A stretch of DNA of 62,000 bases from Branchiostoma floridae (taxonomy: Eukaryota; Chordata; Leptocardii; Amphioxiformes; Branchiostomatidae), in assembly GCF_000003815.2 (NCBI RefSeq), contig NC_049996.1, positions 1,412,833-1,474,832 on the forward strand, in the 5' to 3' direction. Below, one piece after another: positions 49,800 to 61,622 of the stretch (within the stretch, counting starts at the first letter, position 1; the number at the start of each line of letters is the position of its first letter). The notes below the pieces were generated by a model, which ran no database searches, was not told the origin of the DNA, and saw only the letters and a program-made list of their open reading frames with translations. A program made the position numbers and the translations under genes.

Positions 49800-50150
49800 T
49801 CCTGTGTACCTGCCTGTATTCCAGGAGGACCTGTCTGTGTTCCTGTGGGACCTGTCAGCCATCCTGTGTGCCTGTCCATATTCCAGGAGGACCTGTCTGT
49901 GTTCCTGTGGGACCTGTCAGCCATCCTGTGTGCCTGTCCATATTCCAGGAGGACCTGTCTATGTTCCTGTGGGACCTGTCAGCTCTCCTTTGTGCTTGTC
50001 CATATTCCAGGAGGACCTGTCTGTGTTCCTGTGGGACCTGTCAGCTCTCCTGTGTGCCTGTCCATATTCCAGGAGGACCTGTCTGTGTTTCTGTGGGACC
50101 TGTCAGCTATCCTGTGTGCCTGTCTGTATTCCAGGAGGATCTGTCAGCTG
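49800..50150. repeat. 62-bp minisatellite, about 6 copies
   Basis: AGGAGGACCTGTCTGTGTTC recurs with 62-bp period (49823, 49885, 49947, 50009, 50071, 50133). Because 62 is not a multiple of 3 and the unit lacks stops, all three plus-strand frames are open and show the same peptides in rotation, which argues against coding. Confidence 0.92.
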
Positions 50151-51198
50151 TCTACAGAGAAGAGAACATCGGACTTGACTGTGAGTTGGCTTTTACTTCT
50201 GGAATTCTTTCAGAAATTGGGTCTGCATGCTGCAAGGTGTAACAACCATTTTAATTTGCATAATGCGAAGCCGGGCGCTTTGATTTGATGCTAAACATGC
50301 TGTAATCGTTGTGCGTGAAGTGTCGGATGAAGCGTAAATCGTGGGTGCTGCGTTCAGAAATGTTGTGCAAAGCATGATCAAGACCTCCCATGCAGATTCC
50401 TGAAAATGACAATGAAAAATGTTGGGATAGGGTAGTTCTCCAAATTTTTCTCCAAATTTTAACTAATAATCTTGAATTTGTTGGTAAAAAAATCTTATCA
50501 ATTTGTTTGAAGCTGACCCTCCCTGCTATTCATTGTCATTTCTGAAAGAATCCACATTTCTTGTACTAATATCTAGTTTAAGGTTGTGACTAATATTTCA
50601 TTACAGATATGGTGGAGAACACAGTACATTTCCCTATTGAAGACAGCACTTGTGATATTGCCTGTTGTTTCATTCTGTATGGCAATGGGGTGTATTTTCA
50701 AAGTCATTTGTAATCAAACTGTTTTCCCTGTTTATCCACTTCATCATAATGTACAGTCTCACCCTAATGTAAAAAGTAAAAAGAAACATTTATGAAACGG
50801 AAATTAAAACTGTCCGAAAATAAGATGTACCTGGTAAAAAAATAATCATATTTTGGGTGTAATAAAAAGTTAGATGAAATAAGATGAAACAAAGCCATTT
50901 TTGCAATGATTGTGAAATTTAGTCATTGTATATTCATGCAAAAAGGTAAATACACTGTGAAGGTTTGAAAATTTTCACAGCAGTTTTCTCCAAACGAACC
51001 ATTTTTACCAAGTATTAGTCTGGTTTGGCACATGAAAATACAACATGCAAAACCAGAAATTACTAGGATCTGATATGTAGCAAAACTATTAATAGTGATT
51101 GAGAAGAATGACAGATACAAAACTGTAAGTCCAAAATTCTTTTTTATTCTGCGACAGTCTCAACAAGATATTAAATAGAATGTTACAAACATCCATAA

Positions 51199-52084
51199 GG
51201 CCACACCGATTTAATTTCTTGGTTCACGGATTCGCTCGCTCCTATTTTTTGGAAAAAAAAATAAAAATAAAAATTACTACTCAGCAAATTTTCATCCTCA
51301 CACTCAGGGTTGACATCGCGGCAAAGCCTAACGATATCACCCCTGACAAATCAGCCAGGGTATTTGGGTATTTGGGGCGCCCTGCTTATGAATATTAATG
51401 AGCTTGCCTGATTTGTCGCGGGCCAATCAGCGACCGGATTGCAAGTTTCGAACAAACAGCGTACGGCGCGGTGTGTACAAAGATCTGTATTTCTTTGCGT
51501 GATGGTAATGTTTTTTTTATCGTATGCTAGGTCGGTACATATATACGGTGATGCCGTGGTTACCCTATACCCACAGAACCGACAAATGTTAAATTTGGTA
51601 CCTGATAGTGATAAAGACGTCTGGACGCTGAAAGAACGTTACGCCGGTACTGTTATCTTGCTCTTGAATATTAATGAGTCGCCTTATATGGCGTCTTTCC
51701 GAGCTTCCGACAACAAGAAGCCAAATACCCAAATACCCTGGCTGATTTGTCAGGGGTGATATCGTTAGGCTTTGCCGCGATGTCAACCCTGAGTGTGAGG
51801 GTGCAAATTTTCACCATTAATGAAACCATTCACCAACTTTCTGGTGTAGCAAATTGGCCTTTATATAATAAGCTCCTTAAAGTGTGGGTACAGGTGCTGT
51901 TACTGTACAAAAATAGTGTTTTTGTACTTTTTTCAAGCTGAAAACTTTTTTTCTTTATGTTTTGGATTAGCCATTACCTTTACCCCAACCATTTTACAAT
52001 TTTTATTTTTATTTTTATTTCGCCCTATCGCTCCATATTTTTTATGAAAAAATCCGTGAACCAAGAAATTAAATTGGTATGGCC
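51199..52084. mobile_element. Long foldback DNA element, non-autonomous
   Basis: Left end GGCCACACCGATTTAATTTC is inverted at the right end, and both ends are flanked by TAA, as in PIF/Harbinger insertions. A second inverted pair, about 80-90 bp and nearly perfect, lies at 51299-51377 and 51718-51806 (CAAATACCC..TGGCTGATTTGTCAGGGGTGATATCG). No transposase frame. Classification is inference. Confidence 0.7.
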
Positions 52085-53794
52085 TAACAGTGAAACAGAA
52101 TAACTGGAAACAATTGCGTAAAGGCAAAAGGTTATCAAATAAGTTTGTAAGTTACCAACCTTTTTAATAGATAACACACTGTTTTAATGCAATGTATTTT
52201 GATGATGAACTTGAGATTTAAAAAAAAAAAAAGACACGACATGAAAGCAGAAAAGTCCAACATCCAACTCTAAAGTTGCAAACATATTAATAATGTTCAA
52301 AAACTACTGATATTTCATAAGTATGAGGGGTGATCAATAAGTTTGCAGCCTCACCTAGAAATATGGTGCACAACTCAAGTTCTGTGACATAATTATTACG
52401 TACAAAGCTTTTTAGGAATGCGTACCAAAATTCAAATTATTGTGACAGGCAACACACAATAATGTTAGGTTGAGCATATATGGACAATTCAGCTGTGTCG
52501 ATTTGCTCTACTGAAAGTCAGATAGCCACTTTTCTTTTGCCAAAAGCTTATTCAGGTCATCCCTCATAACAACAAAATATATATATACTCATAATTATAT
52601 ATTCATATATACTTAAGCATATGGGTAATAATGTTGACATAGTCCTAAAGAACATGAAGGTTCATCATGATTCACAAGGACTGTGGGTATCAACAGCATT
52701 TGCTTCAAAACAATTTTTGCTTCAGCCAAAACCATAATTCCAAATTAAACGTGAATCATAAAGAAACTTTAATAACTGTCTATACCCTTCTTCTCTTCTC
52801 TGTCTTTTGTAGATAGATATGTCAGAAGAACAGTTGAAATGATGAAGATCATTATTGTGTAGAAACATAATTACAAAGTACTTATAAGGTGTTCTACAAT
52901 TAGTTTTGTTTTAAAGAAGTGTACACTGTGAATGATACGTAGAAACTAAGGAATCTATACATGTGAGTGATGAACAGGGAAAATGCTTTGATTATGTAAT
53001 GATTGTAGGAAATGTCCCATTGCTTTACAGAAAATAGAAAAGACAAGAATGTTGTGCTTTCTTTCTGTAGAGTGATACTACAGGTAAGCTGTGGGTGATG
53101 TTGGAAGGAGAAGAATTGTGTGTAAGAAATCAGCCAAACAAAAATACATTTTGTACTTTCTTCAGGGGTTACATAGTTTGAAGTTGCTTTCCTTGAAACA
53201 TAGTCAAAATATGTCACAGATAGTTTGGAGGTAATAAAATCTGTTGCAGAGTGGGGTATTTGATTATTCGCTATGCAGTCATAAAAAGTAGTAAGATTAT
53301 TCAAAAGTGTTGAAGACAGTCATAGTTTGAAATGATTAACAAGTAGATTTTCTAGGCAATAGCAGAATAACAGTTACTTGTTGATAGGTAGTTGCAGTGC
53401 AATACCTAATGGCAATTTTAAAAGAGATAACTTAAGTATGTAAACATAGACTGGGGAAAGGAATGAGGAAAATGGGTTTAGCTTTGTTTGGCTGATTTCT
53501 TTTAAGTGATGTAGTTAATATCAGACTTTGTTATTACTGTTTAATATGTAGCTGTGACAATACCAACCTCCTGTTGTAAAGTTTAGGGCTTGTCTCGTGT
53601 TGATCTAATAGAGTTTGACAGTTATTATTATTATGCTGACAGACTTTATTTGGTGAGCTTGAGACTAGACCTGGATTTTGGAGCAGGGGGGCATAGAATT
53701 GTTGCAAGAACTAAACAGTTGTGACAAAGTTTGATAGACTGCCTAACAACACGATTCCTCTCTTTCTGTATGTTCTATTTTTACATCTTCCTGG

Positions 53795-53972
53795 GCTTGG
53801 CCTGGAGGAGGAACTTCTGTCCCAGGGTTCTAACTTACACATGCCTCGACTCTGCGTAGTAGACCTGTTGACAAACAGCTCTGTCCATCATCAGGCCTAC
53901 TACGCTAAAGGAGAGGGGCTATGTGGATTTTTTTTACCCTGGCCCAGAGGTTTTCTTCTCCAGGCTTCGACG
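53795..53972. mobile_element. Palindromic MITE-like element
   Basis: GGCCTGGAGGAGGAACTTCTG and GCGTAGTAGACCTG at the left are inverted as CAGGCCTACTACGC and CAGAGG.TTTCTTCTCCAGGC at the right. An apparent 89-codon plus-strand frame overlaps but is explained by the palindrome. Confidence 0.6.
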
Positions 53973-54429
53973 CTAGGTTTGGTTGGTTGATGTCAGTATT
54001 CCTGGGAGATAGTGCACATAATATACACGTTCTGAAAATAGTAAGGGGGTGGTTGGTTTATGCGTGTGTATAATTTACATATTGTTTTTTTCTATCTATT
54101 TATTAAGTATATATAAGCTACGTTAATTGTTTATCTTATTTACTAAGTTTTTTTGTGTATTTTTAATTCTAAGTTATTTACCTGATCAGTCATTGCCAAG
54201 GTATGCTGGTGTTTCGAAGCACCGGGTCTTCAGCTTAGCAAAGACCTCCCCTGGGGAGCACACTGTATGCATTGCTGACAGGATTTAATTATTCTAAGTG
54301 TTTTTAGAACTAATTCAAAAAGTGACTGCATGAAGGTGTGATGTACTGGCTAAGTGTGACCAGTGACCGTTGCTAACTGTCTTCTGTGTCAAAATTATGT
54401 TGTTTGAGGAAGTGGTTCCGATGTAGAGA

Positions 54430-54490
54430 ATCAAGTGAAAAGGTGTAGTGTAGTGTAGAGTAGTGCAGAGTAGTGTAGAGTAGTGTAGAG
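54430..54490. repeat. GTAGTGTAGA short tandem repeat
   Basis: Imperfect AGTAGTGTAG / AGAGTAGTGCAG units in AT-rich sequence. Confidence 0.7.
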
Positions 54491-54802
54491 TAATCTTTCT
54501 TTGAAAAATGTGCCTAGCTAAGTGTGTCAAAATTACTGGAGAGTGTTTGGAGAAGCTCCCCTGATGTACATGTATCATTTTAGCTAACATTAAGTGTTTG
54601 AGGAATGTAGTGAGACTATTCTGAAAGTGGATGTCAAAAATCTACTGGAATGTTTGTATGGCTCTGAAAACCTAAGTGTTGTATGTAAATGTCTGTTGGA
54701 GAACCCTGCTAGCTGTGACGTACTGTGGAAGTTTTAAAGTGCAAGTGTGTGCCTGAAAGTGTATGACGTGTTGTCTTGTGTTAACAAAGAAACCATACTC
54801 AC

Positions 54803-54884
54803 AACTCCAATCTTCTTTCACAGCTCCGCTGATAATAGTCTTCAGAAGAGGTATTGTCTTTGACTTCTTCTTCCTCCCACCAGA
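54803..54884 (-). CDS. Orphan exon-like open segment, product unknown
   Basis: 82 bp between acceptor GACCTTAG and donor GAGTT|GTGAGTATGG. Two frames are open: GGRKKKSKTIPLLKTIISG with AVKEDWS (phase 0 to 1) and WWEEEEVKDNTSSEDYYQRS (phase 1 to 2). The basic/hydrophobic frame looks more protein-like. It lies downstream on the same strand as the five exon-like units at 55.4-56.8 kb and might be the first coding exon after untranslated exons. Confidence 0.3.
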
Positions 54885-55406
54885 CTAAGGTCCTAAGGTC
54901 TTGAAGACAAACAAACAAAAGTTAAGTGTACTGACATAAGTGATTTGTAGGCTTCGGTAAAGTCTAGAATGTCTTTCTGTTACTATTCATATTATAAATA
55001 CTTTCTTCACACAGAGGTTGCTCTGTCGGTTACCCAACACTTGTGACTGCCTCTATCATAATCAGTTCAAAACGAGAGTCAAACCTGTCAGTGAGTCTCT
55101 ACTGGAATTCCATTTTTGTAAGAATTTGCATACGTGTAAAATTGCATACAGCTCTATTACGAACTCTTTGAGCCCTCAATAAATCTTCGGTACAAAAACA
55201 ATATTTTTAAGCTCTGTGCATGTTGTTTTTTAGCCGTACGTTTTGCATGATGTTCCCATTATAAAGTGAAGGGTAACACAAATCCAATTGAGGCTGCCAA
55301 TGCGACGCACAGACTATATAAGATTAATGTTCTCACTGGAAGTGTGTTATGCCTCAGACTTTTTAACACATCAGAGACAAAAGTCACATGTAAAGCCTTG
55401 TATCAC

Positions 55407-55519
55407 CTGTACAAAGTCTTCACTTCACTGCGTGTTACAGTCAACTGGCTTGCTGAGCCCTCATCTGGTCTGATTTGGACTGGACAGCAACATCAGCACC
55501 ACTGATCCTCACGACACAC
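55407..55519 (-). ncRNA. Exon-like unit 5 of five
   Basis: Acceptor ATTGTCAG|GTGTGTCGTG and donor TGTACAG|GTGATAC, 113 bp. Contains CCAGTCCAAATCAGACCAGA, similar to the CCAGACCAGA region of units 2-3. Confidence 0.33.
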
Positions 55520-55711
55520 CTGACAATATCAAAGGATTATTAGTGTCAGGCAAAATACATCTCCATGCAGCACTGAATGATGATAACATTGCATACATGT
55601 AGAAAAAAATGTTGTTTTAACGGGATGCAAAAACCTTATGAAATTCGTATGAATCTTATGCAAGCCGACCAACCGCTGACGTGGTCATGTGACAAACTCA
55701 GCGGGATATTC

Positions 55712-55724
55712 AAGATGGCGGTTT
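55712..55724 (+). promoter_or_regulatory. YY1-type motif
   Basis: TTCAAGATGGCGG matches the YY1 core. No gene start with coding support follows on the plus strand; the ATG of ATGGCGG leads to a short frame only. Confidence 0.25.
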
Positions 55725-55948
55725 AGATCTTCAGAGAAGGAAAAATACGATGTGACGCCCCAAAACGGAGCAAAAGAGACTAGCTCACAGGCTACAAGAT
55801 ATGTCTACATGGCGGAATATACATGTATGTCCATTCAATGCTTTGAAATAAGGCTACTAGTATTTAGAAATGTTAACTGTTTTGTTATCCCTCAGACTTC
55901 ATGATACAAAGAAAAATTGTATCATGTAAGTTGTAAAGCTTTGCTTAC

Positions 55949-56045
55949 CTGTACAAACTCTTCATTTTCACTACGTCATCAAATCAACAGGTTTTCTAAG
56001 CATCATCTGTTCTGGTTTAGACAGGAACACTGGCACAGCTGACAC
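55949..56045 (-). ncRNA. Exon-like unit 4 of five
   Basis: Acceptor TTAATTAG|GTGTCAGCTG and donor TGTACAG|GTAAGC, 97 bp; its end (AGTGAA..TGAAGA.TTTGTACAG) matches unit 5. Confidence 0.35.
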
Positions 56046-56280
56046 CTAATTAAGAGACAAAGATTTAAGACAATGGCTTTTTCCTAAAGATGTTGAGAAG
56101 TCCACAAATGGTACTAGGGCTAGGCTAAATCAGACATTTCATGACATTTAAACAAAAAGTCACAAAGTTCTGAAAGGTATACCGTAAGTTACAGTTTGTA
56201 CGTATTCTAAGTGTAAGATCTACAGGAAGAGAAAAAGTTGGAGAGTACTAGACTCATACATACATATATCTTCATCTCAC

Positions 56281-56411
56281 CTGTGGATGCTGTTGTCTCA
56301 CTCTCAAGTCTTCAAATTCTCACTCTCAAGTCTTCTGGTCTGGTCTGGTTCAATCCAGTCTTGTCTGATTCAGATAGGAGTCGGCTCACTACTGCATCAG
56401 TCAGCAGACAC
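56281..56411 (-). ncRNA. Exon-like unit 3 of five
   Basis: Acceptor AGTTAG|GTGTCTGCTGACTG and donor CCACAG|GTGAGATG, 131 bp, with an internal duplication GAAGACTTGAGAGTGAGA. Confidence 0.35.
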
Positions 56412-56499
56412 CTAACTGTACGAACGTTACAAGTTACACATTTGTTGCAATAGCACAAAGTAGCTGGAAGATAAAATACAGAATTCACACTTCTCTCAC

Positions 56500-56611
56500 C
56501 TGATATAGATGCCCTTGCATCTTTGGAACACCTGGTCTAGTCTGATCAGGTCAAATCCAGTCTTGTCAGGTTCAGACAGGAGTCCTCACTACTGCAGCAG
56601 TCAGCGGACAC
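56500..56611 (-). ncRNA. Exon-like unit 2 of five
   Basis: Acceptor AGTTAG|GTGTCCGCTGACTG and donor TATCAG|GTGAGAG, 112 bp. Close relative of unit 3 (TGCAGTAGTGAG..GACTCCT.TCTGAA). All frames contain stops. Confidence 0.35.
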
Positions 56612-56699
56612 CTAACTATACAGACATTGTAAGTTACAAACTTGTCCCAAATAACACTAAATAATTAGCATAAAAATGTAGAATGCACGTTTTTCTCAC

Positions 56700-56789
56700 C
56701 TGATACTCCAGACCTGTATCCGATCACCTTGTTCCTCTGTCATCACAAGTCTCAGTACAATAACACCTGCACAGCTGCACAGGACACAC
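56700..56789 (-). ncRNA. Exon-like unit 1 of five, probably untranslated
   Basis: Acceptor CTTGTTAG|GTGTG and donor TATCAG|GTGAGAAA, 90 bp. Pattern shared with the next four units: exon starts GTGT directly after TTAG or TCAG and ends .CAG before GTRAG. Only one frame is open and it does not persist through the other units. Confidence 0.35.
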
Positions 56790-56829
56790 CTAACAAGAAT
56801 GATAATAAATTTCAGGTGCTACAGTTCAA

Positions 56830-57000
56830 AATCTGTACCTTAGATAAGCCTATATCCATATTGTTTGTAAAAACAGGGTGTTAAGGGATATCAAGCCAAA
56901 GGACAGTGGTTTCAAATGCAATATTGAAAATAATGATAATATTGCAGTTTGACATGTAACAACAGATATAGGATACCCCAAGAATAAATGTAAACTTGCG
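56830..57000. mobile_element. MITE copy 3 of the same family, decayed
   Basis: Shares AACAGGGT...GGGATA.CAAG, ATATTGCAGTTTGA and GATATAGG.TACCCC with copy 1; the ends are worn. Confidence 0.5.
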
Positions 57001-57649
57001 TTCCTGCTTGCATCGCCAAGAAAAAACATAAAATTGCCATGTTCCAACAAAAATCTTCTTTTTTTGACCTTGGCATTGATGTTTATACTCAATGACATCA
57101 GTATACATTTACGATATTTTTTTTGCAATCTAAGGCATTTGCTAATTTTGTAGCCGCTTTGTACAATTTATGGTTTGGTGCAAAAATTTTCTCTTTTTTT
57201 AATCCATGCACAGATGTCATCCATATAATCAAATCAACACAATTGGCCTGAGAGACATGAAAATGTGTCCAATACCATTTAGAGAGTTTTGGGTTATGAA
57301 CCATTGAAAGTGAAACATTATCAGCACCAAGGACAGACACCACCATCACTTTATAACACATCCAGTAAATAAGGACCTAGAATTAGAATAGTTGTTAGTT
57401 CAGCTTTACCAGTCAGTACATTTCTGTATTTCCATCTATCAAGTACATGTATAGCCACTGGTGAACGTACTACCTGAAACGTCTGACCATTTTAAAAATC
57501 AGTTGCTCAAACTGCTATTTGGCACAACATGGTTAACATACATTCGCATAATTCCACCAGGTGCCAAACGAAATGTTTGTTTTTTGTTGTTGCAGATCAG
57601 TATATTGTCATAAGCATGGGGAAATTTGGGAGATTTCTATTAATAACTT

Positions 57650-57868
57650 AACGCTAGTTCACCTTTATTTGTGGGGTAACCTGTATCCGTTGGTTTAAAA
57701 ATTGGTGATTACGGATATCCAGTCAACGGATGCAATGGTGGTGTCAAATTGCAAGATATTCAATTTACGGTTTGAAACTACCGTCTGTCGACTTGCTATC
57801 ACCAAATACTTTTTTTTCTATAAACGTCGGATATGGTTAACCCACGAATAAAGGTGTACTAGTGTTAC
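57650..57868. mobile_element. MITE with TAGTTCACCTTTATCCG ends, copy 2
   Basis: CTAGTTCACCTTTATTTGTG left, CACGAATAAAGGTGTACTAG right, with the same GGGTAACC/GGTTAACCC sub-ends as copy 1. Confidence 0.75.
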
Positions 57869-58663
57869 TTCTCTTACAATATTGCAATTAATCTAAACGC
57901 AATGACTACATTGCTGTTATGGACAAACTTTGCAATTTCATGATGTTGCTGTGCAGCAGGGAAAGGAAAGGGTTTAAGTGAAAGGTTTCTTTCATCATTG
58001 TCCAAATAAAACACTCGGTCTCTGTTTAAAGCTCCTTGTTGTGACTCACTGAATCCTGAAGAATTAGGTCAACAAATGCAGTTGTACATCATTGAAAGAT
58101 CTAAGAAAATGCAAATATTGTCTAACTAATGTATTTGACCAAACAAACCCCCCCAAGTCACTGCCGTTGCTTTCCTTGCCAATGTTTTAGTTACAAAGTT
58201 ATTCTTAGAGAGTAACGTTAAATAACGTTATCATCCATTTTGGGGAGGCTTTTTTAAATCAAATACATTAGTTTACCGAAGCAGAAAACATCACTTCACC
58301 TTTTGTCACAGATTATTCGAATCGACGTTAAGTTGACACACCAAGAGACTTTTTACCTAACGTTAGAATCTTCTCATTGAAAACTACTGTACCAATAGTT
58401 CACGTCAAGTGAAATATTAGACGTTAAACAAGGACATCAACAACAACCACCATTTACACCTGCACAATTTAGTTCGCTAGTAATGTAACGTTGCCAGGAG
58501 TAAACCTGGACAACTGTGTTGCAAAAAAAAGTGTCTCAAACACTCCGGTTCGGCGAGGTTTTCCTTGACAAAACTCTGACATCGGCCTTTGTTTATCTAT
58601 AAACAGAACGAATCGAATAATAATGGCCTTATTTGGGTATAACGTATGTCATTTTCTTGTGAA

Positions 58664-58820
58664 CCAATCAGCGTTTTACATCATGATGGTATCATGATGA
58701 CGTAACTGTCCTACGAACCGTGTCACCTTATTTGGGCATATTAACAAAGCCATCCGTAAGCCAATCAGCATCGTGCTTTCTTACGTTACATGTTAACGTC
58801 ACTGTTATTTGAACCAATCA
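58664..58820 (-). promoter_or_regulatory. CCAAT-box cluster, promoter-like
   Basis: Three CCAATCAGC sequences (58664, 58761, 58814) and one TGATGACGTAA (CRE-like, about 58694) lie within 160 bp. NF-Y promoters use spaced CCAAT boxes. All three CCAAT are on the plus strand; CCAAT works in either orientation, and the only exon-like series nearby is on the minus strand (54.8-56.8 kb), so the strand is a guess. Confidence 0.35.
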
Positions 58821-58829
58821 GCATCAAGT

Positions 58830-61310
58830 TATCAAAACCATCATGCTGAATCAAAAGCGTCTTCTAGCAGTTCAGAATATTATTGCAGGCAAAATTGTGC
58901 CCGGTAGCTGCAGTAATAATCTTTATCACTAGGCGGCATTTTTGACAGGTGCAGTTGATAATGCACTTATACTACCCCACATTTGGACTATTGTTTACGT
59001 ATATCATACGCTCAGACATTAATTTTTCGAAACTGGCCAAACTTAATTAAAATTGAAAAAAGGCTTTCATTTCTCTCCAAAAATTGACTTTACTTACTTT
59101 TGTAAACAACTATAGCATCGATTCTCGCTTGTAGTAGACGTAGGAATGCAGTTAGCAATATGAATTTAGCCTGGGAAAAAGTAGTAATGACCTGCTCTTA
59201 CATTGTTTGTCTGTTTGTTTGTTTTTTTGTTTGTTTGTTTAGACTTTCCTCGTTTTGGTGGAAAAAAAAACAGCAGAACCAATACAGGAGCATTAATGAC
59301 GTACACGTGCATGCGACACATTCTTACAGGTGGTCGCGGAACGCCACGCCACGAGGCGGTTGAAATTTGGTCTCTTTTTTGTTCCAACATTTTCTACAGA
59401 TAGAAAGTCAAATTTTCTCTCAATTTTCTTTGCCCAATGAACTGTTTAAAACAAACTCAGTGCATCTGTTCACGCTTTAGAAACAAAAGTCAAACATTCA
59501 ATATACTTCGCGTTGCAGTCAGAAAAACTATTAAACATTGTGCGCAATATGACACAAATTTTCACGCATCATTACATAAATGATGTTTCTCGCCTCTATT
59601 CAATGTCAACCGAATATTTTAGAATCTTACCTGTCTCTGACAAGTTTTCCTCACACCACCATGCATGCAGTCCTCCCAACAGTGGCCATGTTGTTGTCTT
59701 CTCGAGATCTCAAGATGCACGCAACCAGTCAGAAAGTACAAATTCTCTCCTGACATCCAAAATAAAGGTACAAATCCACAGGAAAGATCCAAATACTCCA
59801 TATACCTTCCGAAAGCTTGATAAGGAAAGCATTGGGGGAACCAGAAACTGATTTTTGCCCTTTATGTTGAGGAAGAGAGACAAAAACATTTTCGTAGGGC
59901 GCCATCAACGAAATGAACGGACTGTACCAAGTGCGATGTTAACGCAGGGGTGCCCCAAAACCTGACATTGCAAAATCAATTTTTAAAACAACTTCAGCAT
60001 ATACAAATAGTCGACATTTCATAGGAAGTATTGAACTTTTTACCTTTCTATACTGTAACTGTTTTCAGATTTGATTAGTCCATCGAGTTGTCTTCTTGGG
60101 CAGTTTGACTGAATTCGAATACAATTTTTGCTTTTCCCCTAAATAAATCAAGGATAATTTTGTTACATGCTTCCATAAGGGTTAGGCATATTTTTAAGTG
60201 TTGGAAAACCTTGCTATTCTCATTGTTGTTATTCGTTCGTCCATTTGTTCACAAAACTTCACAGATCGGTTTGGAAAATAAAGGAGTAAGAAATGTTCAA
60301 TCAAATCGAAAACATGGTGGTCTATCATTTATTTTGGCAATCAACAGAGACGAAATATGCCTGAAGATTTTTACAAATTAAATATCACTTTCCATCTTTG
60401 CCTTTTCTATTTGTTAATCTTACATACATAAAGTATTTGCATAGCAGGCTCTGAATCGGCTATTGCTGTCAATGTGACGTCATCGAATAATATTCAATTC
60501 AATTAATTCAGGAATTAAGAGCCAGAAGTATGATCTTCCAGTATGAGAAGGGTTCATTTTTGTGCAAATGCCACTCGTACGTTCAATGAATAATTCTATC
60601 ATAATACAATCACACAAAAAAGGGCTGTCCGTTGGTGCCATTGGTATCATAAACACTGTACAGTATATTTCCAGTCCAGTAACCAACTGTCAACCAAACT
60701 AAGTTGTCATATGAATTACATGCACAACCAATTGATACACAAAGATGAAACACATACAAATGGGAATCCATAGCAAACCACACATAGGCAATAAGTAGAC
60801 AATAGATTTGATTGACAGTGTCCAGTCACTTCAGAAACCAAATAAACTTACAGTATGCAGTACAAAGGTGTCAGCAAACTTAAGATGCAAGTTATGAGTT
60901 TGCAAGTTTCAATTCAAGAAAAGTCATGATCATTCTATTTCTTAATTTTGGCTTTGTTCAATTCATTGTACACGTCAATTTGAACAATTACGTATATAAG
61001 TTACAGTACCAAGTGACAAAGTGGACCATTATTATTTAAAAATGTTTTCTGTAATAAATCTCTGTACAACACAAACACGAGGAATCGTCAGTAAGAACAC
61101 AGTCCTACATATTCATTATCAAAGGTTACATTAAAAGTCATGATGTAAAACATGTACACTCGCTTACAATTGGATCATGTAATTTCTGACTGTTCACAAA
61201 TGTACCAGATTTATATTAGACAAATCTTTCACACAGTTCATCAACTTGAGTAGTTTCTGTTTTCTAATCTACGTCCTTGATCTTGTACATGTGGTCTATG
61301 TGGTTTATTA
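58830..61310. other. Noncoding stretch
   Basis: AT-rich sequence with GTTTGTTT and similar simple repeats near 59206-59240. No exon with family features was seen. Confidence 0.4.
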
Positions 61311-61319
61311 AGGCTTAGG

Positions 61320-61615
61320 TCTCAATTGAACCGGTGCCCGTCAGGTATGTAGCCCCGGCCGGGCTCCGAAGCCAGAAATTTGCCCCGGTGGATTACCGGA
61401 TACCGGTGTACCCCACAGGTAGGTCCCGACATCTATTTGTTACCGGGTCCCGGATTCATTTTAAGTCCGAGTTAGAATGAACCAGGGTCCCGGCCGTGCT
61501 CAAATATATCCCGGCAGCCGCAGAGTGAACCACGGGGCTACGCACGTAGGGTTCCCGCCCGAAAGTGCAAAAAAAGTCCATGAACTGCCCGACAGGACCC
61601 CTTTTTCAATTGACA
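61320..61615. repeat. Dispersed repeat, copy 2
   Basis: GC-rich, with many CCCGG and ACCGG steps, homologous to 222-395 and longer. It ends at CAATTG-like sequence 8 bases from the stop codon of the protease exon at 61623, so it would form the start of that gene's 3' untranslated region. Confidence 0.6.
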
Positions 61616-61622
61616 CCTAAGT

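Noticed and set aside
49690-50288. Overlapping 124-170-codon frames on the plus strand
   Set aside because: A 62-bp minisatellite lacking stops opens all frames; the unit length is not a multiple of three.
52900-53304. 134-codon minus-strand frame
   Set aside because: AT-rich, low-complexity composition without motifs or splice context; open by chance.
53721-53990. 89-codon plus-strand frame with hydrophobic start
   Set aside because: It overlaps a palindromic element and has no splice or family support.
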